From Pseudomonadota bacterium (GTDB taxonomy: Bacteria; Pseudomonadota; Gammaproteobacteria; Burkholderiales; Burkholderiaceae_C): a DNA stretch of 31,173 bases. The notes beneath the pieces are model-generated. The model saw only the letters and a program-made list of their open reading frames with translations. It made no database searches and was not told where the DNA came from. This document shows positions 6,256 through 14,277 of this stretch, in pieces. The number at the start of each line of letters is the position of its first letter. Position 1 is the stretch's first letter. A program made the translations under genes and the position numbers. Where the stretch lies: the NCBI GenBank assembly GCA_023442945.1, contig JAEZWW010000027.1:1-31173 (forward strand), given 5' to 3'.

Positions 6256-7415
6256 GCGCCCGGACGCCCAAAGCAGTAAAAGGCGCTGCCGTGCCTGCCG
6301 GCTACGCCGGCATCCACGGCGGCATCGTGGAACTGCTCGATGCCGCCCGCCAGGCGGCGGCGCGCAGCGTCAATGCGCTGATGACGGCCAGCTATTGGGA
6401 GATTGGTCGCCGCATCGTGGAGGCCGAGCAACAGGGCAAACGGCGCGCAGGGTACGGCGAACAGTTGATTGCCCGGCTGTCCGCCGACCTGACCGCGCGC
6501 TTCGGGCGCGGGTTCAGCCCGGACAACCTGGAGAACATGCGGCGGTTCTTCGCCGCCTATCCCCGGCCGGTGATTTCCGAGGCACTGTCTCGGAAATCGG
6601 GCGACGGGCTGCCCGCCGAGAAATCCGAGACAGTGTCTCGGAAATTGGCCTTGGGCGAGCTGGCGCAGGTGTTCACGCTGCCGTGGTCGGCCTACGTGCG
6701 GCTGCTGTCGGTCAAGGACGAGCACGCCCGCCGCTTCTACGAGGCCGAGGCGCTGCGCGGCGGCTGGAGCGTGCGCCAGCTTGACCGGCAGATCGGCAGC
6801 CAGTTCTACGAGCGCACCGCTTTGTCGAAGGACAAGGCGGCGATGCTGGTCAAGGGCGCTGCGCCTAGGCCGGAGGATGCCGTCAGGCCGGACGATGCGA
6901 TCAAAGACCCGTATGTGCTGGAGTTCCTGAACCTCAAGGACGAGTATTCGGAATCCGATCTGGAAGCAGCCCTGATCCAGCGGCTGGAGGATTTTCTGCT
7001 GGAGCTGGGCGAAGGGTTCACCTTCGTCGGTCGGCAGCGGCGCTTGCGCATCGACCAGACGTGGTATCGGGTGGATCTGCTGTTCTTCCACCGGCGGCTG
7101 CGCTGCCTGGTCATCATCGACTTGAAGCTGGGCAGCCTGACCCATGCGGACGTGGGCCAGATGCACATGTATTGCAACTACGCCAAGGAGCATTGGGCGT
7201 ATCCCGACGAAAACCCGCCCGTGGGTTTGATCCTCTGCGCCGACAAGGGCCACGCGCTGGCGCGGTATGCCTTGGAGGGCTTGCCGACGAAGGTGATGGC
7301 GGCGAACTACCGTACCGTGCTGCCGGATGCCGAACTGTTGCAGAAGGAGCTGGAAACCACGCGGCGACTGCTGGAGTCGCGTGCGGCGAAGCAGCTCAAG
7401 AAGCTGCCGCAATAG
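6252..7415 (+). CDS. DUF1016 (YhcG-type) PDDEXK-like nuclease
   Basis: The 387-residue protein has the two-part architecture of DUF1016/YhcG proteins. The N-terminal helical domain (20-215) contains SYWEIGRRIVE, NLENMRRFF and LPWSAYVRLL. The C-terminal nuclease domain (225-360) has Asp275 (YRVDLLFF) and Asp290-Leu-Lys292 (IIDLKLG), fitting a PDDEXK fold. The family is linked to DNA cleavage in defence or element maintenance, but no precise role is established to my knowledge. ATGA overlap with the integrase stop (6252-6255) implies translational coupling. The segment at residues 108-128 carries two internal palindromic DNA motifs that encode similar peptides (EALSRKSG, ETVSRKL). No terminator follows; a repeat-rich spacer does. 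Confidence 0.9.
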   Translation: MSARTPKAVKGAAVPAGYAGIHGGIVELLDAARQAAARSVNALMTASYWEIGRRIVEAEQQGKRRAGYGEQLIARLSADLTARFGRGFSPDNLENMRRFFAAYPRPVISEALSRKSGDGLPAEKSETVSRKLALGELAQVFTLPWSAYVRLLSVKDEHARRFYEAEALRGGWSVRQLDRQIGSQFYERTALSKDKAAMLVKGAAPRPEDAVRPDDAIKDPYVLEFLNLKDEYSESDLEAALIQRLEDFLLELGEGFTFVGRQRRLRIDQTWYRVDLLFFHRRLRCLVIIDLKLGSLTHADVGQMHMYCNYAKEHWAYPDENPPVGLILCADKGHALARYALEGLPTKVMAANYRTVLPDAELLQKELETTRRLLESRAAKQLKKLPQ

Positions 7416-7740
7416 CCGGGCGTCCCGGCGTGCCGCCGTCGGGTTCGCGGGCTGCGCCCCGCGCTTCGTGCCGAATCGCGGCCATTCGGCTTTGACCCCT
7501 GACGCCTCCGGCCCTCTCGGGCCTGCGCGCTCCGCTTGCCCCAAAAGCCGACTGTGTGCAGTGGGCGGGTGTGGGCGGTCTTGCTGTTCCCTTCACCGTA
7601 TCACGGCGTTCTCGCCGTCAAGGGCGGCGCGCGCCATGCGCGCTTGCGTCCTGGCGGCCGTCTGCGACCCCTGACTGCTTGCGCTGCGCCGTGCTGGCGC
7701 CGGTTCCGGGCAATTCCGCCCGAGCAACCGGAGCACGATC
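7416..7740. other. Repeat-rich GC spacer
   Basis: I see no gene here. The first part (about 7440-7545) resembles bases near 13535-13630, with shared blocks such as GGGCTGCGCCCCG and GGCCATTCGGCTT. The second part (7574-7694) is repeated after radC at 8364-8482. A short GGCCC/GGGCC hairpin lies near 7518-7531. Confidence 0.6.
7574..7694 (+). repeat. Direct repeat copy 1 (upstream of radC)
   Basis: About 120 bases match 8364-8482 with few differences. They begin with GGCGGTCTTGCTGTTCCC and end with GCGCTGCGCCGTGC. The copies bracket radC, one before and one after, so recombination between them could delete the gene. Reading frames across the copies are not conserved, so this is probably a non-coding spacer element. 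Confidence 0.85.
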
Positions 7741-8247
7741 ATGTCGCAACTTTCCCTCTCTCTCGATACTCCGCTGATGGTGCGCGATGGCCGTGGGCGC
7801 TATCGGCCGGCGGACGCCGACCAGATTCTGGAAGCCGCGCGCCAGGTCATCGAACAGAAGATGCAGCGCGGCGCCGAGTTCACTTCGCCAGTTGTGGTCA
7901 AGGACTACCTGCGCGCCAAGCTGGCCGGCTTCGAGCACGAAGTCTTCGCGGTGCTGTTCCTCGACACGCGCCATCGGCTGATCGACTACGTGGAGATGTT
8001 CCACGGCACGATCGACGCGGCCGAGGTGCATCCGCGCGAGGTGGTGAAGCTGGCGCTGCGGCTCAATGCGGCGGCGGTCATCGTTTCGCACAACCATCCG
8101 AGTGGGAACCCCGAGCCGAGCGCGGCCGACAAGGCGATGACCGCGCAGCTTCGGCAGGGGCTGGCGCTGGTGGACGTTCGCACGCTGGATCACGTCATCG
8201 TCGCGGGAAGCCGTACCACGTCATTCGCCGAGCGCGGCCTGCTTTGA
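7741..8247 (+). CDS. radC: RadC-family JAB domain protein
   Basis: The 168-residue protein is the short, element-borne form of RadC: it has the MPN/JAB domain without the N-terminal helix-hairpin-helix part. The metal site is the JAMM motif SHNHPSGNPEPSAAD, with His117, His119 and Asp130, plus Glu67 upstream (GFEHEVF). RadC-type proteins are common next to integrases on ICEs and plasmids. A role in DNA repair was long assumed, but the true activity is unsettled. ATG 7741 follows a GGAG-like sequence. A strong intrinsic terminator lies just after the stop, so this is a separate transcription unit. Confidence 0.93.
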   Translation: MSQLSLSLDTPLMVRDGRGRYRPADADQILEAARQVIEQKMQRGAEFTSPVVVKDYLRAKLAGFEHEVFAVLFLDTRHRLIDYVEMFHGTIDAAEVHPREVVKLALRLNAAAVIVSHNHPSGNPEPSAADKAMTAQLRQGLALVDVRTLDHVIVAGSRTTSFAERGLL

Positions 8248-8252
8248 CCCTT

Positions 8253-8275
8253 GGGGGCTTCGGCCCCCTTTTTTT
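8253..8275 (+). terminator. Rho-independent terminator after radC
   Basis: The stem GGGGGC (8253-8258) and GCCCCC (8263-8268) closes a stable TTCG tetraloop and is followed by seven T residues. It starts 6 bases after the radC stop codon. Confidence 0.92.
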
Positions 8276-8363
8276 GCTGCGCCCGGCCGCGCGACTCCGG
8301 CCCTCGCGGGCCTGCGCGTGCTGCGCACTTGCCGAAAACCGGGGTGCGTGGAGGTGCGAGAGA

Positions 8364-8482
8364 GGCGGTCTTGCTGTTCCCTTCATCGTGCCACGGCGTT
8401 CTCGCCGTCAAGGGCTGCGCGCCGATGGCGCTTGCGTCCTGGCGGCCGTCTTTGACCCCTGACTGCTTGCGCTGCGCCGTGC
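8364..8482 (+). repeat. Direct repeat copy 2 (downstream of radC)
   Basis: This is the second copy of the 7574-7694 element. It lies upstream of the DUF2958 gene. The preceding 8276-8363 is also GC-rich spacer without a gene and shares short blocks with the 7500-7545 region. A copy stands before both radC and the DUF2958 gene, which would suit a shared leader or promoter element. Confidence 0.85.
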
Positions 8483-8530
8483 CCCGGAAGGGTCGGGCAA
8501 TACCGCCCGGCATCCTTTCAGGAGTTCACC

Positions 8531-8881
8531 GTGAACAACGCACTCATCACTGACGAGCAGCGCATCGTGCTGCTGGCCAACGGCCGCGAATCCTTGGAGA
8601 ACCCGGACTTCGATCCGGCACCCGTGGTCAAGCTGTTTACGCCGGACGCCGGCGCGACCTGGCTGCTGACCGAGATTGATCCCGATGACCACGACCACGC
8701 CTTTGGTCTTTGTGACCTGGGCCTGGGTGCGCCAGAAATCGCCTGGGTCAGCCTGGGCGAGCTGGCGACGGTGCGCGGCGGGCTGGGCCTGCCGATCGAG
8801 CGCGACCTGTCTTTCCGCGCCGAGAAGCGGTTGAGCGCCTACGCGCGCGATGCGCGGCTGGCCGGGCGGATCGCTGTCTGA
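8531..8881 (+). CDS. DUF2958 domain protein, copy 1
   Basis: The 116-residue acidic protein belongs to DUF2958, a small family of conjugative elements with no known activity. Typical blocks are PVVKLFTPDAGATWLLTEID (31-50), FGLCDLGLG and RDLSFRAEKRLSAY. Translation starts at GTG 8531 with AGGAG 6 bases upstream. A second, diverged copy lies at 17759-18109 in the same element; the shared core is P-V-x-LFTPDA-x-x-TWLL. A small hypothetical gene follows after 65 bases in the same direction. The function is likely an accessory role in element biology, inferred only from context. Confidence 0.88.
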   Translation: MNNALITDEQRIVLLANGRESLENPDFDPAPVVKLFTPDAGATWLLTEIDPDDHDHAFGLCDLGLGAPEIAWVSLGELATVRGGLGLPIERDLSFRAEKRLSAYARDARLAGRIAV

Positions 8882-8946
8882 GCCGGCCCTCGGAGCGCCG
8901 CAAGGCGCTCCTTGCGCTTTTCCAACCTTCGCAGGAGATCAATGCC

Positions 8947-9225
8947 ATGAGCAGCCATCACGACTACATCATCGAAATCACTGCGCAGCACGAGGCGCTC
9001 AAGCCGTTCGCGCCGGAGAACGGCCAGCCCCTGCGCTTCAAGATCGGCGACGCGGTGATCTACACCAACGAGTTTGGCGCGCAGTTCCGGCGCCGCGTCA
9101 CCGGGTTCTACCAGCCCACCGGGCTGTCGGGTCTGTACGCGCGTGGTGCGCGCTACCTGCTGGACTCGTCATCGCCGTGGATGCCGGTATCGGAATCCAG
9201 CCTGCGCCCTGACGACTCGGCGTGA
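8947..9225 (+). CDS. Small conserved-looking ICE protein
   Basis: The 92-residue protein starts at ATG 8947 with an AGGAG upstream. I do not recognise a named family, though genes like it often follow DUF2958 in this ICE group. The sequence has a beta-barrel-like core: LRFKIGDAVIYTNEFGAQFR followed by VTGFYQPTGLSGLYARGARYLL. This kind of alternation is found in small SH3-like nucleic-acid or protein binding domains. Cysteines and membrane segments are absent. It is probably cotranscribed with the DUF2958 gene, since no terminator separates them. Confidence 0.75.
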   Translation: MSSHHDYIIEITAQHEALKPFAPENGQPLRFKIGDAVIYTNEFGAQFRRRVTGFYQPTGLSGLYARGARYLLDSSSPWMPVSESSLRPDDSA

Positions 9226-9259
9226 TGCCTACGCGCCCCTTGTGGGGCGCTGCGCGCTT

Positions 9260-9352
9260 CGCTTGCCTCCAGGGAAAGCCCTGCGGGCTATCCCCGCCGC
9301 GCGGTGCTTGGCGCCCCTCAAAGACCGCCGAACCGGCTGCGCCGGATCGGCC
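9260..9352 (+). repeat. Dispersed spacer repeat, copy A
   Basis: About 93 bases, from CGCTTGCCTCC to GCGCCGGATCGGCC, match 13619-13710 with few changes. Both copies are in gene-free spacers of the ICE and in the same orientation. The AGGGAAAGCCCTGCGGGCTA block is common to both. Confidence 0.85.
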
Positions 9353-9548
9353 AGACCACAGCAGTCGTTGTCGAACCTGTTTCCCCATGACTGACGCATG
9401 AGCTTGTGCATCGAGCATTGAATGCTGTGCGTCCCCGGCCAAGAAACATGGCCGGTCGCGCTGTCGTGCGCGCTGCGCATCGAGCCGCCTGCGGCGTCTC
9501 GCCCCTTCCGGGCTTCCATCGTTCCCTCGCTCCGCTCGGCTGACGCCT

Positions 9549-9576
9549 CAGGCCCGGATTCCTAGATCCGGGCCTG
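9549..9576. repeat. Perfect 11-base inverted repeat
   Basis: CAGGCCCGGAT (9549-9559) and ATCCGGGCCTG (9566-9576) pair exactly around a 6-base loop TCCTAG. The 14-base core CCGGATTCCTAGAT recurs in inverted orientation at 9875-9888, just before the DUF932 gene. No T-run follows, so it is unlikely to be a simple terminator. Confidence 0.75.
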
Positions 9577-9934
9577 CGCGCTTCGCTTGCCGTGCGGTCG
9601 GCGTGTGGGGAAGGCCGTTGCCTTGTCCAGCCGTCTTCCCTGACTCCATCACCTTGTCCGCGACTGTAGCCCGCGGCCGTGTGCCGTCAAGGCGCGCAGG
9701 GCCGTGTCCTCGCTTCGCTGCGGGCCGCACCAACCCTGCGCTTGCCTCCTTGACGACCCCCGTCCGCGCGCTCCTGACCGTCGCGGGCGATGAACTCAGG
9801 AAAGACGGTGGCAACAGGGCCAACCGGGTTCCTCGTGCCGACCGCACCGAACAGCCGAAAGGCTGGGCTTCCGAATCTAGGAATCCGGTGTGCGGTGAAC
9901 AGCAAACCCTTTTTTCTTTGTCAGGAGAAATGCC

Positions 9935-10759
9935 ATGCAACTCGCATCCCGCTTCGCTTCCCGTTCCCCGGTGCTGCGTTCGGAACGTCCCTTGTCCGAC
10001 GACCAAATCCGGGCCGTGGCCCCGTCCATCTTCGCGGACGCGCCGCACGAAAGCCGCTCCGAGCGGTACAGCTACATCCCCACCGCGACCGTGCTGCAAG
10101 AACTGCGCGGGGAAGGCTTCGAGCCTTTCATGGTGACGCAAACCCGCGTGCGCAACGACGACCGCCGCGACTACACCAAGCACATGATCCGGCTGCGCCA
10201 CTCCAGCCAGATCAACGGCCGCGAGGCCAACGAAATCATCCTGCTGAACTCCCATGACGGCACCAGCAGCTATCAGATGCTGGCCGGGATGTTCCGCTTC
10301 GTTTGCAGCAATGGCCTTGTCTGCGGCGACACCGTGGCCGACGTGCGCGTGCCGCACAAGGGCGACGTGGCGGCGCATGTGATCGAAGGCGCTTACGAAG
10401 TCCTGCACGGCTTCGACCGGGCGCATGAATCCCGCGATGCCATGCGCGCCATCACGCTGGACGCCGGGGAATCGGAAGTGTTCGCCCGCGCTGCGCTGGC
10501 GTTGAAGTACGACGAGGACAAGCCCGCGCCCATCACGGAATCGCAAATCCTGATGCCGCGCCGCCACGACGACGACCGCCGCGACCTGTGGAGCGTGTTC
10601 AACCGCACGCAGGAGAACTTGACCAAAGGCGGCCTGTCCGCCCGCGCCGCGAATGGCCGCCGCCAGACCACCCGGCCCGTGCAGGGCATCGACCAAAGCG
10701 TGCGCCTCAATCGCGCCCTGTGGCTGCTGGCCGATGGCCTGCGCCAGTTGAAAGCCTGA
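9935..10759 (+). CDS. DUF932 domain protein
   Basis: The 274-residue protein fits DUF932, a family related to phage and plasmid proteins (LGT_TIGR03299-type) whose biochemical role is unknown. Characteristic parts are YSYIPTATVLQELRGEGFEP (46-65), TRVRNDDRRDYTKHMIRLR, EIILLNSHDGTSSYQMLAGM and FVCSNGLVCGD. ATG 9935 has an AGGAG at proper spacing. It is followed by parB after 79 bases in the same direction. Members usually sit near parB, radC and DUF736 genes on ICEs and plasmids, as here. It is cytoplasmic, with no signal or membrane segment. Function can only be given as element maintenance, by context. Confidence 0.9.
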   Translation: MQLASRFASRSPVLRSERPLSDDQIRAVAPSIFADAPHESRSERYSYIPTATVLQELRGEGFEPFMVTQTRVRNDDRRDYTKHMIRLRHSSQINGREANEIILLNSHDGTSSYQMLAGMFRFVCSNGLVCGDTVADVRVPHKGDVAAHVIEGAYEVLHGFDRAHESRDAMRAITLDAGESEVFARAALALKYDEDKPAPITESQILMPRRHDDDRRDLWSVFNRTQENLTKGGLSARAANGRRQTTRPVQGIDQSVRLNRALWLLADGLRQLKA

Positions 10760-10838
10760 ATCCCCACGCGGCAGGGGCAGGCAGCAGCCCTTGCCGCTTC
10801 TCTCGCTGCTGCATCCCTAACCGCAAGGAGTTATCACC

Positions 10839-12911
10839 ATGAACGCCGTACTCAAAACCGAAGCCGTCGCCATCGAAGCCGCCGCCCCGCTGGAAATGGC
10901 CGACCCGTCCAAGAACCTGATTCTGGTTCCGCTCTCGCAGTTGCTGCCGCGCCGCTCCAAGCGCAACGCCCGCAAGATGCCGCGCCTGTCCATCCCCGAA
11001 CTGGCCGCGAGCATTGCCCGCATCGGCCTGCTGCAAAACCTGATTGTCATCCTCGCCGCCGATGGCGAGCAATACGAAGTCGTCGCAGGCGACCGCCGCC
11101 TGACCGCCTTGAAGCTGCTGGCGAAGAAGAAGCGCATCCCCGCCGACTACGAAGTGCCGTGCCTGCTGGTGGCCGATGCTTCCGCCCGTACCGTCAGCCT
11201 CGCGGAGAACGTGCAGCGCGAGAACATGCACCCCGCCGACCAGTTCGCGGCCTTCGCCGCGCTGGTCAAGGAAGGCCGGCCCGTCGAAGACATTGCCGCC
11301 GACTTCGGCGTGTCCCCGCTGGTGGTGCAGCGCCGCTTGAAGCTGGCGAACGTCTCGCCGCGCCTGATGGCCGACTACCGGGCCGGTGGCGTGACGCTGG
11401 AACAGTTGATGGCCTTGACCATCACCGATGACCACGCCGCGCAGGAAGCCGCGTTCTATGGTGCGCCGGAATGGCAGCGCAGCCCGTCCAAGCTGCGCGA
11501 GCGCCTGACCGAGCGTGAAATCGACGCCACGCACGCGCTGGTGCGCTTCGTCGGGCTGGACACCTACCGGCAGGCAGGCGGCGGCGTCCGCCGCGACCTG
11601 TTCGCCGAAGGCGATGCCGGAACCTACCTCACCGATACCGCAGTGCTGGAAACGCTGGTGCGCGACAAGCTGGCAACGCTGACCGAGGACGTGCGCGCCG
11701 AGGGCTGGGCATGGGTGGAGGCCGTGCCGCATCTGGCCTATGAGGAACGGCAGGCGTTCCAAAACGCCCCGCGCCACCGCCGCGAGCCGACCACCCGCGA
11801 GGCCCGCCGCATCGCCTCGCTGGAAACCCGCCTCGAAAAGATCGACGCCGAACTGGAAGAGGCCTACCAAGGTGAAAGCAGCGAGGACGAGGCCAAGGCC
11901 GAGAAGCTGGAACAGCGGCGCGATCAGGTGGTCGGGGAACTGCAAGACGCGGAGGACGCCTTGCAAGGCTACGCCCCCGAGGTGCGCGAGGTGGCCGGTG
12001 CCATCGTCACCATCGACCGCAACGGCGAGGCCGTCATTCATCGCGGCCTGCTGCGCGAAGCCGAGGCCAAGGCGCTGCGCACGCTGGAAAAGCTGCGGCG
12101 CGGTTTCGGCAGTGCCGAAGGCGAAGCCGCCAACGACGAGCACGAGGACGCCGACGACGCGCCCAAGGCCGCGAGCCTGTCCGACCGGCTGGCGCAGCGG
12201 TTGAGCGCCCACCGCACGGCGGCGCTGCAAATCGAAGTCGCGCGGCATCCGCACGTCGCGCTGGCCGCGCTGGTGCATGGCATGGTGCAGAGCGTCTTGC
12301 AACCCGACGCCTACGGCGACGGCCTGCCGCTGGGCGTGCGCCTCACGGCGCAAGACCGGCTAGAAGGCAGGGCCCCGGACTGGCCGGAATCGCCCGCCGC
12401 CGTGGCGCTGCGCGAACTGCAAGAGTTGGCGGGCGAAGCCTTGCCGCAGGACAGCGCCGAACTGTTCGCCGCGCTGCTGGCGAAGTCGCAAGACGAACTG
12501 GTGCGGCTGCTGGCCGTGTGCGTGGCTTCCACGGTGGACGTGGTAACGCCCCGCGCCACGCCATACCAGCCCGGCGAGGAACTGGCGCAGGCCGTGGGCC
12601 TCGACATGGCCGCATGGTGGAAGCCGACCGCAGAAGGCTACTTCAAGCACGTTTCCAAGGCCGTGATTCTGGATGCCGTGGGCGCATTTGCACCGGAATC
12701 CGTCACCCGACTGGCGAAACGCAAGAAGGCCGACATTGCCAGCGAAGCCGAGCGGCTGGCCGATGGTACGGGCTGGATGCCCGCCATCTTCAAGGCCGAA
12801 GGCCCGCAGCAGGCAGTACGGGAAAGCGCGCAGGAGGCAGGCCCGGAGCAGGACGCACCGGAGGATGCCGAAGCAAGGGCGGATGAACCCGCCGAGGCGC
12901 TGGCCGCTTGA
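10839..12911 (+). CDS. ParB/RepB/Spo0J-type protein, long ICE form
   Basis: The 690-residue protein is a ParB-like CTPase/DNA-binding protein, much longer than ordinary ParB (about 300). The N-terminal nuclease-like ParB domain (25-140) has GDRRLTAL (84-91) and ENVQRENMHPADQ (123-135). A helix-turn-helix follows at 150-170 (DIAADFGVSPLVVQRRL). The middle region (330-390) is strongly charged and probably coiled coil (RLEKIDAELEEAYQG). The C-terminal third is family-specific, with AWWKPTAEGYFKHVSKA and an acidic alanine-rich tail. Its ParA partner is encoded separately at 20721, so this protein may regulate or organise DNA rather than act in a classical parABS pair. AAGGAG precedes ATG 10839. 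Confidence 0.92.
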   Translation: MNAVLKTEAVAIEAAAPLEMADPSKNLILVPLSQLLPRRSKRNARKMPRLSIPELAASIARIGLLQNLIVILAADGEQYEVVAGDRRLTALKLLAKKKRIPADYEVPCLLVADASARTVSLAENVQRENMHPADQFAAFAALVKEGRPVEDIAADFGVSPLVVQRRLKLANVSPRLMADYRAGGVTLEQLMALTITDDHAAQEAAFYGAPEWQRSPSKLRERLTEREIDATHALVRFVGLDTYRQAGGGVRRDLFAEGDAGTYLTDTAVLETLVRDKLATLTEDVRAEGWAWVEAVPHLAYEERQAFQNAPRHRREPTTREARRIASLETRLEKIDAELEEAYQGESSEDEAKAEKLEQRRDQVVGELQDAEDALQGYAPEVREVAGAIVTIDRNGEAVIHRGLLREAEAKALRTLEKLRRGFGSAEGEAANDEHEDADDAPKAASLSDRLAQRLSAHRTAALQIEVARHPHVALAALVHGMVQSVLQPDAYGDGLPLGVRLTAQDRLEGRAPDWPESPAAVALRELQELAGEALPQDSAELFAALLAKSQDELVRLLAVCVASTVDVVTPRATPYQPGEELAQAVGLDMAAWWKPTAEGYFKHVSKAVILDAVGAFAPESVTRLAKRKKADIASEAERLADGTGWMPAIFKAEGPQQAVRESAQEAGPEQDAPEDAEARADEPAEALAA

Positions 12912-12925
12912 CCCGCGCCGAAGGC

Positions 12926-12953
12926 AAGCGCCCCGGCCTCGACCGGGGCGCTT
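12926..12953 (+). terminator. Strong stem-loop after parB
   Basis: AAGCGCCCCGG (12926-12936) pairs perfectly with CCGGGGCGCTT (12943-12953) around a 6-base loop. Only two T residues end the stem, so termination may be partial. It separates parB from the small gene at 12973. Confidence 0.7.
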
Positions 12954-12972
12954 CGCTGGAAGGAGAGGCCCC

Positions 12973-13179
12973 ATGACCCACATCACCAACAGCCGCCCGC
13001 GCATGGCGGCGATCTACGCCCCCGGCAAGGCACGCGCCCGCCGCTGGCACGGCGCAGGCGACGTGCGCGGCTACCGCCCGCCCTCGGGCTGGTCGGCTTG
13101 CGCCGACCTCACCGACATTCATCCCATCACGGGCCACGCCTTGCCGCGTGCCGTGTGGTGGCTCATCGAGACGAAGTAA
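12973..13179 (+). CDS. Small ICE-encoded protein
   Basis: The 68-residue basic protein starts at ATG 12973, with AAGGAGAG about 8 bases upstream. It contains the tryptophan- and arginine-rich stretch ARARRWHGAGDVRGYRPPSGW and ends with PRAVWWLIETK. I do not recognise a named family. The good ribosome binding site and position directly after parB support that it is real. A strong hairpin (13193-13227) follows its stop codon. Confidence 0.7.
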   Translation: MTHITNSRPRMAAIYAPGKARARRWHGAGDVRGYRPPSGWSACADLTDIHPITGHALPRAVWWLIETK

Positions 13180-13192
13180 TAATCGCGTTCAG

Positions 13193-13227
13193 CACCGCGT
13201 CCAGGCCGTTCCGACCTGGACGCGGTG
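13193..13227. terminator. Strong hairpin after the 68-residue gene
   Basis: CACCGCGTCCAGG (13193-13205) and CCTGGACGCGGTG (13215-13227) form a perfect 13-base stem with a 9-base loop. No T-tract follows, so it may be a factor-assisted terminator or a structured RNA end. Confidence 0.55.
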
Positions 13228-13618
13228 GACGCAAAATCCGGGCGCGGCAGTGGCCGCGCCCGGTGTTCCAAGCGCACAGCCGAATCGGAACGCCGTCGCC
13301 ATCACCACAGTTCAGGCGGCGGCGTTGACGTGACCGGGCTTCCCGCCCGGCAATACCAGGCCCGCATGGACCTGCAAGCCGAAGCGCCCGCGGTGCGCAG
13401 GAATCACCAGCAGTTTTCGGCTTGCCGCGTGCATACCCCGCAGCGTAGGCCGCGCCCATTTCATCAGAGGCATGTCCGCGTTTCCTGTTTGGAAATCTGG
13501 AACTGCCTGGGCGTGTCGGCGCACTGCGCCGCCGGGCTTTCGGGCTGCGCCCCGTGCCGACTTCGCTGTCACGGCCATTCGGCTTCAATCCCTCACGCCT
13601 TCGCGCCTGCGGCGCTGC

Positions 13619-13710
13619 GCTTGCCTCCAAGGGAAAGCCCTGCGGGCTATCCCCGCCGCGCGCAGCTTGGCGCCTCTCGATGCGGCCAAACCGGCTGCGC
13701 CGGATCGGCC
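13619..13710 (+). repeat. Dispersed spacer repeat, copy B
   Basis: This is the second copy of the element at 9260-9352, in the same orientation, again in a gene-free spacer. The ends GCTTGCCTCC and CGCCGGATCGGCC are shared. Confidence 0.85.
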
Positions 13711-14277
13711 CGGCCAGCGCCCCGCCGCGATGAACGGAGCGCTGGCGACCACGCTGGCGCTTGCTGCGGCAGGTTGTGCAGGTGCGTGCCGTCCTCAACG
13801 CTGGCGGTTCCTGCCCATCACGTCACGATGGACGGTTCACGGACAACCCGCCCGGCATCGCTATGGAACTTCCACGCCACGCCTCAAGACCGGCACCGCA
13901 AGATGTGGCGGAGGCGTTCTCGCCTGTCGTTGCGGGGCTGACCTGGCCCGCGTCAGCGGGCGAGCCGGAGAAGCCTTCGGGCGGGGATGCCGAGTTGGCC
14001 CCATCTCCTTTCGGAGCGGTTCGGCCCAAGGCGTCCTTGTCTCGTTATGAATCCTGGCGGGGGCGCGGCTGCGCCTCGGGCTTCATGGCTGCAACCGTCC
14101 GGCGAAAACAATTTCCCCGCCGCTGCGCGGCTTCCTCGCGCAGCAAATTCTTTTCGCCTCCCGGCTCTCCACTGCGTTTCGACCGCAAGCGGTGCAGCCA
14201 GCCCGTCCCCCGCCGGCCGGATCACAACAAGGACGCGATGGGCGCGAACCTTGTTCAACCGAAAGGAGAAATCATCA

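Larger units (their letters stand above)
9226..9934. other. 709-base spacer with inverted repeats
   Basis: No convincing gene is present on either strand. The spacer holds a dispersed repeat (9260-9352), a CCGGCCA/TGGCCGG hairpin (9435-9455), a perfect 11-base hairpin (9549-9576) and an inverted copy of its core at 9875-9888. It ends with a T-rich run and the AGGAG of the DUF932 gene. A regulatory leader, origin-like region or small RNA is possible, but none can be assigned. Confidence 0.6.
13180..14277. other. 1.1-kb spacer before the DUF736 gene
   Basis: No frame here has a ribosome binding site and a natural protein composition. Long frames on both strands are arginine-, alanine- and glycine-rich by-products of GC content. 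The spacer contains a 13-base-stem hairpin (13193-13227) and copy B of the dispersed repeat (13619-13710). A block near 13535-13630 resembles 7440-7545. Bases 14091-14160 hold two CGCTGCGCGG/GCGCAG-type short repeats. Decayed genes or a regulatory RNA region are both possible. Confidence 0.55.

Noticed and set aside
6144..7544. Minus-strand open frame of about 466 codons opposite the DUF1016 gene
   Set aside because: It is the shadow of the GC-rich gene on the plus strand and runs into the spacer repeats.
10707..12353. Long minus-strand open frame of about 548 codons opposite parB
   Set aside because: It is antisense to a clear ParB gene, has no ribosome binding site, and its composition is that of GC-driven shadow frames.
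13225..13941. Plus-strand frame of 238 codons in the 1.1-kb spacer
   Set aside because: It has no ribosome binding site, a mixed unnatural composition and overlaps the dispersed repeat.
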